Shown: piece after piece, positions 19,509 through 30,789 of the stretch | How positions within the stretch are numbered: position 1 is the first letter of the stretch | How the letters are laid out: the number at the start of each line of letters is the position of its first letter | Assembly (NCBI GenBank): GCA_023213395.1 | Contig: CM041465.1 | Span: 51,839,741-51,903,740 of the forward strand | Direction of reading: 5' to 3' | From: Cycas panzhihuaensis | Lineage: Eukaryota > Cycadophyta | Length of the DNA stretch: 64,000 nt | The notes under the pieces: model-generated | The model's input: the letters and a program-made list of their open reading frames with translations, nothing else | Told to the model about the DNA's origin: nothing | Database searches by the model: none | Position numbers and translations under genes: made by a program

Positions 19509-19578
19509 TGTGCTACTCATATCTTTGATTGTCAGCATTCACCATCACGTTACGCTTCCGAGCAATGAGGCTCTGCTG

Positions 19579-19590
19579 CCAAGGGGTCAG
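19579..19590 (+). other. Polypurine tract of GyA
   Basis: CCAAGGGGTCAG directly precedes the TG of the 3' LTR. GyD has the matching CCAAAGGGGTAG at its own LTR edge (24,839-24,850, minus strand), which confirms both boundaries. Confidence 0.8.
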
Positions 19591-22148
19591 TGTTTCCCAG
19601 CTACTAGGAATGGACTCGAGACTCATCAATGTAGGTATGTTGAGGTATACATTCTCACTTTTTCTTTCCCGTGATTAATTGAGGTTATTTAGCATAGGTT
19701 GCTTGACATATACCTGCCTGCATGCATTACTTCTCTACTTACTCATAATGCATGTGCTTACGGCACACCATCAGCCTATGACGGCTCACAATGGGGGCGT
19801 TCCTCAACGAATGCTACACCCTGTATGGCACACAACCACCCACGTTGTCTCCACGGTCTCCCGGGATGTTTCAGTTAGTCCTGTTTGCTCCTATTACAAC
19901 ATGTTGCTCGCGTTACAGCCCCTCCTAAGCCTGATTTAATCCTTAATTGGGACTCATTTCATTATTTTGGCTACTTGACCATTACCTAGGCATTCCCCTA
20001 GCTGCTCCAGCTTATTTTTTGTCTTAATTTTTACTTTAAAACCTAATGTTTCTATTTTTTTTCTCTTTTTTTGTTTCCAGTCTGATACCACTGTAAACTT
20101 AGCGGTACCATGGTCTTTACTGCAGTACCGTAGAGTTTACCGTGGTACGACTATTTAAAATTAAAAAAAAAGAGAACCACGCGACAGTTTTCATTTTTTT
20201 TGCGGAACTGTCGTGTGGCATCGATCGATTCATGTCGCCCTGACATCCCCAACGTTCACCTGCAGTGAACAGGGGGATAAAGGGGATTTTGCTCTCCATT
20301 CTCAGGATCTCTTGGCCATTTTTCTGACTTTTCAACTAAAAACTCACAGAGAAAGACATAATCTACATGCACAGGAACTTATCACAGAAGAGAAGGACTG
20401 CTACCAGCTGGATTTGTAGGGCCATTACTGCCCCCTACAACTCTCAATAGTAGCAAGCCTCATACCTCTTTGCAAGTGCTCAAGGTTCCAAAGGAAACTT
20501 CTACTAAAAAGCTTCTCCAAAGGGTTAACTTCCAATGCTCCAAGTTTGCAAGGGTTTTTCCTCACTTCACTCTTGCAAAAACCTGTCCTTATCAGCCCTC
20601 ATACACTAGTTATTGTTACTGTTTCCTAACAGCAAAGCTCATGCTTGATTCTCCTCCAACAAGGTATTCTTTATTCCTACTTGCAATTTATTTATTCTTA
20701 TTTCTTTTGTGTGTTGATGAATGAAATCCTAGTTTGTCTAGTTTTCTTTATGTTGTTGTACTAGATTGGTGCTATTCCCATTTTCTTTTGAGGCCTCATT
20801 ATTTTCTTTAAACCATCCCTTTCACCCCTTTCTTGGTTGGCCATTACAAAGGGGCAACATAAGAGGATTTGAGGGAGGTAGGCGGGGTTCCGTCCCCCAT
20901 TACTGCCCTTCTCCCCAAGGGTTCCATCCCTTATCCTCTTTCCCTTTGCCATTAGTGCTTTCTTAGGAAATAGGTTAAGGGAGTTTAGGGAATCTAGTTG
21001 TGGTGTTCAAGTCAGCATAAGCAACTTGTTGCTACGCCATTTTCAGGAAGTTCCATTTGTCTATGTTGGGCCCTACCCAAGTCCTAAATCTTTCCGTTAT
21101 TCCCTTCTTTGTTATTGCCTGTTGCCCTACAACCTTGTTATCAACTCGTTTCTCCTTCCCGAGTCCCGTGGAGGTCCTTCGTGGGTGAGTTAGCCATCCC
21201 GAGGCTATACTCTTTTCCCTTTTGAGTGTCTTTATGGTGTATGGTGGTGAGAGTCTTTATTGCATGTCGCCATTTTTCTTGGCTACATATTGATGCTTAG
21301 CATAGATTTGAGTTCCATTTGATTTTAGTATATATCTTTGGTATATTCTGTGGCCTCTCTTCTGAGAGGAAGGTATTCTCCTAACTTGTTTGCAGGGTCT
21401 TACGTTAGTGGAGCGGTACGCAGAACCAACCCATTACAGGTTAGTTCCACGTGTGGTGCATTTCTTTCTATTTCATGCTTTCGTTTCTTTTCTGTTTATT
21501 TGCCTTTGCATGCTTAAGGGGAGGTAAGTAAGCCCCTCTTCCATTGCTTCTGGTAACTACCATCGATCGGCATTGCATGCACGATGAATGGAGTAGAAAG
21601 GAGCGGGACTTAAAGGGACAAGCAGCACTCCATTCAGGCACCGGATCAAGGTATTCTCCTTGTTCCCTACATACCCCTTTTACATTATCGCCTTTTATAC
21701 ATCTGCTTATGTAGTTAGGAACTTGTAAAAGATTAAAAAGGGGAAAAGGAAAAGTGCACTTATTTTTACATTATTTCTTGCTTTGGCTAGCATAGCATAA
21801 TGTAGTTAGATTATTTACGTTACATTTGAGTTACCCTCATCGCACCCCCCTTTTTTTTGCATTTGCCTGTACGTTAGTTAGCTGCCCTTTTGTTTGTTGC
21901 CTTCTCATTACCTTGAGAAGATGTAATGCACAAGGCACTTTCTCCTCTTCCCGGCCATCCGAGGGGTAGGAAGGCCTTGCTTTGCATGGCTACCTGGAAG
22001 CAACCGGGCACCTTGCAGTTTTGAATCTACGCTCTGGCACACGGACACCCTGCGAGGTGAAGTCCTTACTGCCTAGTTTAGTTAGCATTGCATATTTTTA
22101 TATCCTTTTTGCTAGATGTAGGGACACCACCCCGTAGCGAGCATTTCA
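19591..22148 (+). repeat. GyA 3' LTR (2,558 bp)
   Basis: It begins TGTTTCCCAGCTACTAGG and ends GCGAGCATTTCA. It aligns over its length with the GyB LTRs but with many substitutions, so GyA and GyB belong to distinct subgroups of one family. It shares the hairpins (20,177-20,218), the CCCCAACGTTCAC box, ATAAAG at 20,277, GAGGTAAGT at 21,521 and GGCTACCTGGAAGCAACC near the end. Confidence 0.9.
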
Positions 22149-23990
22149 CCCACCAAGAAAATGATAAAGGATCTTTGCCTTCTCTTCACCAAATAAGGGT
22201 TTCATCTCCTTCAACCTTGTTCTTCACTTTAGAACATCTTCCTTACATGGTAAACTTGTTTTCCCTAGTTTTCTTTTGCAAAAATCTTATTTCTATGGTT
22301 TATTCTTTGTTATTTTAACCATAAGACCCTAGATCTATGGTTGAACTAGCTTTGTGTTGATTTTAAGCCATATTTTGCTTAGCACAAGTAGGTAATACCT
22401 CCCTTGCATCATTGTTCTCATCCCACTTATTCTAAATCCTCTAGATTTTGGGCACAAGGAAGCCAAACCAAGATAAAGGAGTTTGTGAATAGGCTCATTA
22501 GCTACAGTTCTAACTCCTAAAGCCACCTCTCACTTGGGCAATCCCCCTCTCAACACTTTGAGGGGCATTTACTTGCACTCCATCACTAGCTTTAGGGTTT
22601 GGTTTGTTGTGAGGCCTACATACGTAAAACATCCACTTAGTATTTACTTCTAAACCCTAGCCAAGTGAGTTATCTATAACTTGTGGGTGTCATTTACTAT
22701 TTAGAGTAGCTTTCCATCCCAAGGTAATACTCATTTCCTTTCCTCTATTTGCATGTTGTGATTGTTGCATACACTCACCAAAAACCTTAAGTAAGAAATA
22801 CACAATCTTGCATTTATTTCCTCTCTTGTTCACACACCCACATACTAATATTACATACCAAGAGTATACATATATGCATATATCTTGCTTGTGGGAGGAC
22901 TTTCTCTTTTCATATTATAGGTTGGAGGCCATTTTACAAATTAAGAAACAAGTCGCAAAAGGGTAACATTTCATTTTTTTTTAGTTTTATCTCCACTTTC
23001 TTTTCATTTTTTTGTTCTTGCTTTGTTGATTGTTTGGGGATGGTAAATAAGCCCTATTTAGAGGATAAGAGAAAGGTAAGGAATCCTCTCCTTCTAACTC
23101 CAACAACTTTCATGGTAAGGGATGGAAAGGAAAGTGGTAGCAACTTATGGGGATGCATCGTAAGGGGCAAGAATGAAGGAGTGAAATGGACATGCCACCA
23201 ACCACCACAACTAGGTGTGCACTTTACTATGCACCCTTCTTTTGTCCTCTCACTCCCCCCATCCTATCTTTTCATTTCTAAAGAGAAAGCAAAAAAAAAA
23301 AAGAAAAGAAAAAGAATTAAAAGATTCTCTTTAAAAGCTCTCTTCCTTTCATTACATGTTTTAAGGGGAGAGAAATGAATAAAAGCATCATATCATTTTT
23401 ACATTGACTTTTAGAGGACGTTTACCTCCCAAGGGACTTAGATAAGTCAACACCTTGCGCTAAACCTTTCCTTTCCCTATTCCATACTCATAGTATTCAT
23501 TGCATTCATCTAAAGGCAAAAAGAGTAAGGGGATGGATAGGAAAAGGTTGCATGCTACTTTATATACTTGCTTTCATTTTTTGTACATGTTTCCTTACTT
23601 TGGTAGTAGCCATCTTCATTTGAAATTAGAATGCCACCATAAACCCCTATAAATAAGGCCAAAATGTACCCTTCCATATAACAAAGATCAACTCTAAAGA
23701 TCTTCTCATTCTTCTTAAAAACCTGTGAAGACTTCATAACCTAATTGCCATGATATTTTTGCAGCTTTTCTCTACCCTCCTCTTAATCCACTTCTAGATT
23801 GCAAATAGGGCCACCTAAACCATCTCTTGCTTTATCACCACTTCTTTCTTCCTTTGCTTGTCTTCTTTTCCAGATGGAGGTCTAGCTCCTCTTCTTTTCC
23901 TCTAAGGATAGGAGAGTTTCCCCTTTAGTTTCTTTGGCTACCTGAAGTTGCCTCATTGCATGAACCAAATCTAAGAAGGTACTAAAACAG
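22149..23990 (+). repeat. GyH: old, diverged LTR remnant of the same family
   Basis: Directly after the GyA LTR the sequence matches the middle and end of that LTR in the same orientation. Matches include GATAAAGGATCTTTGCC for the TATA region, GAGTAGCTTTCCATCCCAAGG for GAGTTAGCCATCCCGAGG, GGTAAATAAGCCC for GGTAAGTAAGCCC, and GGCTACCTGAAGTTGCC for GGCTACCTGGAAGCAACC. GyA therefore inserted into an older LTR near its TATA box. The left half of GyH would lie before the window. The right edge is uncertain. Confidence 0.6.
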
Positions 23991-24299
23991 AAGGGAAGGT
24001 CATAACACTATTTGCGAGTCCCTGAACCTATGTTCCAATGTGCATACGCCCTTTGAGGATAACCTATCATCCTTTTGAGGTATTGGCCTAGTAGTCCTTA
24101 TCCATAGTGACCTCTGAGATACATGCTTCTAAAGCCTAAACTACTTTTGCCCATAGAATTTGTTGCCCCCATAGGGGCACCTTACCATGCTACATCCATT
24201 AACCTAATTTTAATCCTTGGTTGCTAGCCAAATCTTGCCCAATGAGGGTACTTCTACTATGTCATGAGTATAAACTATCATATGTGAACCTAAGCCTTA
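23991..24299. other. No recognisable feature
   Basis: AT-rich DNA between the end of the GyH match and the GyD LTR. No coding or repeat signal is seen. Confidence 0.4.
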
Positions 24300-24838
24300 T
24301 TCAAAACACTTGTGTGACTCTTAGACATGGGTGTGAGGGTGTATTATGCTTTTATATGATATGAAAATAGCTAGACTAGGGAACATGGTTGTTTGTAAAA
24401 AGAGGGCAAAGTTAATTTGGGATGTAGAAGAGTCATGGGACAACCCAAATGGAGAGAAAAATGGAGGGAAAAAGGTAAAAAATAAAAGTAAAATAGGGAT
24501 AAAATGATGTAAAATTAAGGAAATAATGACAAAATAAGACAAGCAACAAGGCAAATAGACTAAAAAGGGATTGACAAGACTTTGAGAGGGAAGTCAAGAA
24601 CTTATTCCAACTCAAGAATCCTTATGGGTGGACTAATGGACAATGACCAAAGTCATATTCATCATCAACTAAAAATATATATATAGGTAACTACATATAA
24701 CAAACAAGCAAATGAAATAATACATCTACTATCTATGATCACAATATGTAAAATCAATGAAATGTAAAGAGTAATGAATCAAACCTTCACTCCCTTATTT
24801 GTTGTAGCATCCATACCATTCCTAGAAGCTGAGAAACA
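24300..24838 (-). repeat. GyD 3' LTR, truncated
   Basis: The part 24,610-24,838 matches 51,350-51,561 in the same orientation. The terminal CA on the plus strand (minus-strand TG) is at 24,837-24,838. The full LTR should be about 2.5 kb, but the left part runs into GyH, which has the opposite orientation, so it is cut. The left limit given is approximate. Confidence 0.6.
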
Positions 24839-24850
24839 CTACCCCTTTGG
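24839..24850 (-). other. Polypurine tract of GyD
   Basis: The minus strand reads CCAAAGGGGTAG directly before TGTTTCTCAGC, nearly the same as in GyA. Confidence 0.7.
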
Positions 24851-25580
24851 TAGTAGAGCCTCTTCATCCTGTGTCTAGAAGATAGTAAATGTTACCAACA
24901 TAAATGATGTGAGATATAATAATAAACTAATGTGTGTGTAGAACAGGGGGCAAGATCTACGACAGTTGTGCCTTATTAAAAGATGATTGAAGGATGTTAC
25001 CCTTAGTTTAACCTCCTAGGGAAACTATGGTAGAGGTGTACAAGCTAAGTAGGATGATGGGTTAGTGACTGAGTCGATCCAAATAGGCCAATGGCCATGG
25101 GAGACCTAAGCAAGTATGAGTGGGGGTTTCCAGTGGTTAAGGGATTACCCCAATAGTAAGACAAGGTGGGCAACATGGCCCAAAGTAGGGCTTGCAAGCC
25201 CTAAACTCTTAGATATATGAAGCGGATACTAGTTTATACTCATAGGAGAGTCTTATGCCTCTATGAGAGATGCCCATAGGAGGAGAGAAGAGGCTCATCA
25301 TGGAGTGAGAAGTGTCGTCATGGACATAAAGGAGGATTACACCCTATGGGTATAAAACCTCAAAAGCAAACATATATATTTTTTGATAATTTTAAGGGTT
25401 TTATGATTTTTTTGATTTTTAGATGATATTTAAATATGATAGTTTATACTCAATATGATAGTTTATACTCATAACAAAGTATAAAACCCATATAAGGTAA
25501 GATTTGACTAATAACCATGGATCCTAATGAGGTATTGAACACAACGTGGTAAGGTTCCCCCTTTAAGGGCTATATATTTC
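24851..25580. other. GyD 3' region, no gene
   Basis: AT-rich DNA with no domain. The phrase GATAGTTTATACTCA is duplicated near 25,437-25,470, and similar GAGTATAAACTA boxes recur on the minus strand. Confidence 0.4.
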
Positions 25581-25584
25581 ATGG

Positions 25585-26235
25585 ATAAAATTAGTTTAGG
25601 CTTGTTTCAAAGTTAGGTAGTAGTTTTAAGGGATAAAATAGGTGTAATCGAGTACAATTAAGTGTGACAAGGTCCAACCTAAGGTATAAATATATGTGAC
25701 CTAGTATGACTAAGTGCAACTAGAGGTATAACCAGGTGTAATTAGAGGTATAACTAGCTATAACCAAGTGTGACTAGGTGTAACTAGAGGTATAGCTAGG
25801 TATAACTAGAGTAATAACCAAGTATAACCATAGCTATAACCAAGTGCAACTAGAGGTATAGCTATAAGTATAATCAAGTACAACCAAGTAAGATTGGGTG
25901 CTATCAATTTCTGCTTATGGTGGTGGAGCATAGTTCCCTCTTGGGGTGAGATCTCTTCCTATAAAAGAGGATAGGGGGAGTAAAGAAGCACAATGTGATG
26001 TCATACCCCTATTAAGGGTGATGTACATAATAATTGATAGTAGTTTAAGCTCACTTTGGAGTAAGTTGCTTGCATGGGGCAAAGTCTTATCAATGGCAAG
26101 GATGGAATAAAGTAAAGATCTTAACATAATGACATGCCCCTATTGAGGGCTATGCATGATACTAAACAAAAGTAGTTTAGGCTCATTTTAGAGCATGTTG
26201 GTAGTTTATGATTATACTAGAGCATTTATCCCCAA
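25585..26235 (-). repeat. Tandem boxes GAGCCTAAACTA in the GyD 3' region
   Basis: On the minus strand the boxes are GAGCCTAAACTA (26,173-26,184), GAGCTTAAACTA (about 26,041-26,052) and AAGCCTAAACTA (about 25,589-25,600). The first two are followed by a related AGGGGCATGTCATTATG or AGGGGTATGACATCACA phrase, giving a period of about 130 bases. They match the start of the 85 bp repeats of GyA and GyB. Confidence 0.65.
25640..25900. repeat. Minisatellite built on TAACTAGAGGTATA
   Basis: Imperfect tandem units with the pieces TATAACCAAGTG, GACTAGGTG and AACTAGAGGTAT are repeated about eight times with variable spacing. No coding potential is seen. Confidence 0.75.
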
Positions 26236-26371
26236 TGAGGGCAAAGGTGAGCTATAAAAATTATCAAATAAACTCACATAGGGGTTGTCCAGAATGAAGA
26301 GGAAGGGTGGGAAAGCATGGATCATGCTCTAACTTAAGGGAAGGAATGGTTGTGAACGAGTCATAAATAGT

Positions 26372-26376
26372 AGGCC
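26372..26376. repeat. Target-site duplication, left, CoG
   Basis: AGGCC lies directly before the CoG left LTR and is repeated at 32,140-32,144. Confidence 0.9.
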
Positions 26377-26881
26377 TCAAGAGAAAAATATATAATCGAG
26401 AAGCAATGTAATAATAGAACTCTAAACCATGCAAATAATAAATGATATAAATAAATCAAGCACTCAATAAAGAACATCAGGAGATTTAGGTCTAAGCACA
26501 AACCTTTTATTAATTTGAGTAATAGCTAAATAATTATAGAGATAAATCCCAACTCTTCTCCTCGACTCATCCATAACCATTACATCATGTTTGTATGTTA
26601 CATGTGTCGTTACATAAGAATATATAGACACAGCATTACAAGATATCGCCTTACAGTTTTACAATACAATGGGCATAAACCATTGGGCTAATAAAGACCC
26701 CTATAAGACACCTAAAAATTTTTCTCGGGGGCTTCCACCCCCAAACCCCTACCTAAGGGGCCATTGGCCACCCAAACCCCCCAACTGGGGGTCCTACAAC
26801 GAGCCCCCAGACCCCACAAAGGGGCTTGGGTGTAACGCCTATACCTATGTAACACTTGCAAAGTGTTCAACATATCTAACA
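26377..26881 (-). repeat. CoG 3' LTR
   Basis: Its minus-strand start is TGTTAGATATGTTGAACAC and its end is GATTATATATTTTTCTCTTGA, where the other copies have CTTCA. It pairs with 31,638-32,139. Confidence 0.92.
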
Positions 26882-26949
26882 ATCTCCTACTTGTTGAACA
26901 TTTTACAAGAAAACCTGCATACACAACTACTGGATGCCAAAATCACATA

Positions 26950-28320
26950 CACCCATTGTAATTCTACACCATTTAAATTTTTATGTGCTAATAATCTTAG
27001 TCAATGAGTCTACAACATTATCTTGTGTAGCAATCTTCTGTAAGTCCACCTTGTGATCTTGAACCATTTCCCTCATAAAATGGAACCGCACATCAATATG
27101 CTTCGATCGAGCATGAAAAATGGAGTTCTTTGCTAGGTAGATTGTACTTTGACTATCACAATCTATCCTCAAAGTATCTTGCTTAAAGCCAATATCTGTA
27201 CATAATCTTTGTGACCAGACTGCTTCCTTACATGTATGAGTAGCTACCATATACTCTACCTATGTGCTAGAAAGTGCCACAACTTGTTATTTTTAACTCA
27301 TCCAACTGACTGTGCCACTACAAAGGGTAAAAACATACCTGCTTGAAGATCTTCTACTATCAAGATCTCTAGCCTAATCAGCATCGATAAAACCTCTCAG
27401 GTTTATTGTTCTACTCTCTATTGGATCTCCTTGATAGCAAATTCTATAGTTTGATGTACCTCGCAGATACCTGAAAATCCTTTTCATAGCCACCCAATGC
27501 TCCTTGCTTAGATTTGACATATACCTGCTAACTACTCCCACTACATGGACAATGTCTAGTCAAGTATAAACCATCGTATACATTAGGCTACTAATAGCAC
27601 TAGCATAAGGGACAAATTCCATGTCTTTAATTTCTTGGTGAGTCTTTGGGTATTGTTCAGCTGATAATTTTAAACCAGTAAGAAGAGAAACATTAACTGG
27701 TTTACTATCTTGCAACCTAAACCATTGCAATATTGTCTCAATGTACCATCTTTGGCTAAGCCAAATCTTCTTGTTTCTTTTATCCCTTTTAATCTCAATG
27801 TCTCAAATAAAATATGCTACACCAAGGTCCTTCATCTCAAAGTAACATGCTAGTTGATTTTTCATAAGTTGGTTCATTCCCTTACTATTACCAACTAAAA
27901 GTATGTCATTAACATATAAAGTTAGAATAACAAAATGATCACCAACCTGCTTATAATAAACACAATGATCTGCTTTATTATACGCAAATCCATCTGCTAA
28001 CATGTGTGAATTAAAATTTTGATACCACATCCTTGGGGACTATTTCAAGCCATATAATGACTTCTTCAACCTACACACCATATCCTCTTTTTTTGGAACT
28101 TCAAACCCTTTAGGATGCAACATATAAATCTCTTCCTCGAGGTCACCATAAAGAAATGTAGTCTTCATATCCATTTGATCCACCTTAAGGTCATACCCAG
28201 CTACTACAACTAATAAAAATATAATTGAAGCAACTTTTTCAATAGGAGAAAATACCTCATCAAAATCTATTCCCTTAACTTAGGAATAACCTTTTTCTAC
28301 CAAGTGAGCCTTGTACTTTT
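26950..28320 (-). pseudogene. CoG RT (C-terminal part) and RNase H
   Basis: Copia pol. RT motifs read [29 protein letters not shown], then LYVNDILLVGN where the catalytic YVDD has become YVND. RNase H shows CKEAVWSQRLCTDIG, IDCDSQSTIYLAKN and HIDVRFHFMREMV, ending DSLTKIIS near 26,985. Many stops occur at Trp or Gln codons, as expected from loss of methylated C. The N-terminal RT part lies on the other side of the solo LTR at 28,321. Confidence 0.88.
28316..28320. repeat. Target-site duplication, left, solo LTR
   Basis: CTTTT lies before the solo LTR and again at 28,967-28,971. Confidence 0.88.
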
Positions 28321-28966
28321 TGTTGGATATTATAACAACAATTATGGGGCTAAAATTTTGGCATGTTTTCAGCACAGTTTCCTCCCCTAATCTTTCAAGG
28401 GGGGTTCCAAGGGGGGTGGGAGCCCCCCTTGGCCAGGGGGTGCGGGGGGCGTGGAACACCCCCCACTAGGAGGGGGTTCGGGGGTGATAGCCCCCAACCT
28501 AGAAAATTAGCCATGTAAACCTTATCAAAATGTAAAGAGAATCAGGGTCGTTCGATACAAATACCCTAGATTCTACAGTTGAGATTTAGGTCTTGGATGT
28601 TCCTCTCATGTAGCCCATTTTAGGGTTTTTCTTATTATGTTGTAATATTATGCAATGTACTGTGATGAGGGCGGTGGCTGGTTGTTGTTCCTAAGAGCAC
28701 TCTGTAACTGAGATGTACTATTTCTCCATTCTACAGTAATAAAGATTGATACCTTTCCTATGTGGATGTTTCCCTAACACACTACTAGGGTTTTACCACA
28801 TTATATCGGGTGCATATATGATGTTTGGCTTTCATTTTCATGTTATTGTATAATCTCTGATTTTAGAACTTACATGTAATTTTAAGTTTTGATTTTTGTA
28901 ACTAGTTGTAAGAATGCAATAGATCTTGGTGGCGGTTAAAAGGTTTGGGACCTTGTATTCTCAACA
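28321..28966 (+). mobile_element. Solo LTR (646 bp) inserted in CoG RT
   Basis: It begins TGTTGGATATTATAACAAC and ends TTGTATTCTCAACA, flanked by perfect CTTTT. Removing it rejoins the copia motif, KKKFQADGTVEK on one side and KYKAHLV on the other. The TG/CA ends with inverted TGTTG/CAACA point to an LTR left by recombination between two LTRs. It holds G- and C-runs (28,396-28,490). No coding is seen. Confidence 0.9.
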
Positions 28967-30120
28967 CTTTTCCACAGTACCATCTGCTTGGAACTTCTTC
29001 TTGAAGATCCATTTGTTATCAACAGGTTTTCTGCCATAAGGCAAATCCACCAAAACCCATGTATTATTTTTGTCCAAGGCTATTGTTTCTTCCTACATGG
29101 CCTTCATCTAGAGTTAGCTCTCTTTTGACTCTATAGCCTCTTAAATAGTACCTAGATTACCATTTGTAGTAGATAAAACATAAGAGGAATAATGAAAGTC
29201 TTCATAAATATACCTGTTAGGCTATCTTCTCATAAGTTGATCTCCTCAAGATGTTGGGTTCTTGAGGTTGAGCAACCTCTACAACTGGTTCTTCCTCTTC
29301 AATTGACTCATATTATGATGTAGAATCTTCATCCCTTTCTTCAAATTATACCTTCTTAGAGTATTCCTCCTTTAGTTCTTCATCCTTCTTTAGAGACTTG
29401 AACTCCTCTCTAAAGACAATATCATAGCTATGCACAACCTTTTGTGTTTTAAGGTTATAAATCTTATACCCTTTAACACCATAACCATAGCCAATGAAAA
29501 TAGTCTTTTATGCTTTAAAATCAATCTTAGTCCTTTACTATTTAGGAACATGCATAAAAGCTTCACATCTAAACACTCTAACATGACTAAGAGATGGTTT
29601 CTTACTAGACCACACTTCTTTAGGTGTTTTGTATACTAAGGCAGTTGTCAGTGATTTATTTATTAGGTAGCTTGTAGTCATCACAGCCTTCACCTAGAAT
29701 TTCTTCTCTAATCTAGCAGCACTAAGCATATGCCTCGATCCCTCCAGTAAGGTCTTATTCATCCTTTTAGAAACTCTGTTTTGCTATGGTGTATAGGTAA
29801 TTGACTTTTTCCTTACTATCCCATACTGCTTACAAAACTGCTCAAATTCCTTTGAGCAAAACTCACCCCCATTATCAGTCCTCAATACCTTGATCTACTT
29901 GTCAGTCTGATTCTCGACCAAGGCCTTAATTTTTTTGAATTTATTGAAGACTTCAGATTTCTACTTAAGAAAGTAAAGCCATGTATTTCTTAAGAAATCA
30001 TCTATGAATAAGACAAAGTATTTGGACCCACCCAATGAGGGTACATCAATAGGTCCAAAAACATCATTGTATACTAATTATAGAATACCCTTTGCCCTCT
30101 TCAAAGTTAAAGGAAAACTG
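28967..30120 (-). pseudogene. CoG integrase core and RT N-terminus
   Basis: The minus strand reads [18 protein letters not shown], then [10 protein letters not shown] (second Asp of the DDE triad kept). It is followed by QNRVSKRMNKT, where the catalytic Glu (normally QNGVAERMN) is Lys. Later parts are HMLSAARLEKKF, ALVYKTPKEVW and IFIGYGYGVKGYKIY, then the RT start KWIFKKKFQADGTVEK next to the solo LTR. Several stops are present. Confidence 0.85.
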
Positions 30121-30780
30121 ATCCAATTCTATTTTCCATACACATAATTCTCATAGAAATCAAAATCAAAGGATCCATTAATTCTAGAGATATCTTCTAC
30201 CATACCTTTGGAGAATAAATCATGGAGGTATTTCTCTCCAATATGGTCTAGTCTCTGATGCCATAACATAGTTTTACAAGCAAGTGATATTTGAGTCTCA
30301 TCTTTTTTATTACTACTTTCTATAATAGCTGGACTACAACTTCTAGTACACACTGTACTTGCATCAAGCTTGTATAGTGTTCTAAATCATACCCCTCTTG
30401 TTAACACCAATGCTCCTCGAACCATTCTGCAACTGTCTTTATTGAAGATCACTTCTATTCTTGCATCACCCAATTGACTGATAGACAACAAACTCATAGC
30501 CAAACTAGGAATATGACTGACATTAGGGATAGTTTTAACCCTTCCATCCCCAAATCGAACCTTCACCCTTCCACGACCTATAATTTTATATGGGTAATGA
30601 TCCCCAAGAAATACCTCACCTCCATTAATCCTTATGTATTTACAAAACTAGTCCCTATGGGGAGTAACATGAAGTGAAGCACCAAAGTCAATTAACTAAG
30701 ACTCAACATTTGATAACTTACCTGAGGTTACTAAATAAACATTCCCATCAACTTCATCGGAGGCTTTTGTTACTGTGGAA
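30121..30780 (-). pseudogene. CoG protease and GAG-pre-integrase zinc module
   Basis: The protease active site reads LIDFGASLHVTPH (DFG for DSG) near 30,660-30,700, followed by GDHYPYKIIGRGRV and IPSLAMSLLSISQLG. The pre-integrase module has MLWHQRLDHIGEKYLHDL (His pair) with the following Cys pair lost (FDFYENYVYGK). Confidence 0.8.
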
Positions 30781-30789
30781 GAAGTAGCT

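Larger units (their letters stand above)
1..22148 (+). mobile_element. GyA: Tat-like Ty3/gypsy LTR retrotransposon, 5' end outside window, split by GyB
   Basis: Sequence shows gag and protease at 1-1,648, then RT, RNase H and integrase at 11,571-14,914 in the order typical of Ty3/gypsy, a 3' region, and a 3' LTR ending in CA at 22,148. The two halves are separated by GyB, and the protein frame picks up again after the 5 bp duplication. RT motifs resemble the non-chromodomain Tat group. Between integrase and the 3' LTR it carries an antisense plant-mobile-domain gene and a second RNase H. All coding parts contain stops or frameshifts, so it is dead. The 5' LTR must lie before base 1. Assignment to Tat is from motif resemblance, not a tree. 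Confidence 0.88.

Noticed and set aside
19339-19674. 111-codon plus-strand frame spanning the TA microsatellite before the GyA LTR
   Set aside because: It depends on the TA run for openness and crosses the LTR border; the matching GyB frame differs in sequence and length.
28396-28490. Dense G and C runs suggesting a CpG island or promoter
   Set aside because: Similar G/C runs with CCCCCA and GGGGTT occur in the CoG LTRs, and the stretch lies within a solo LTR. It is an LTR trait, not a gene promoter.
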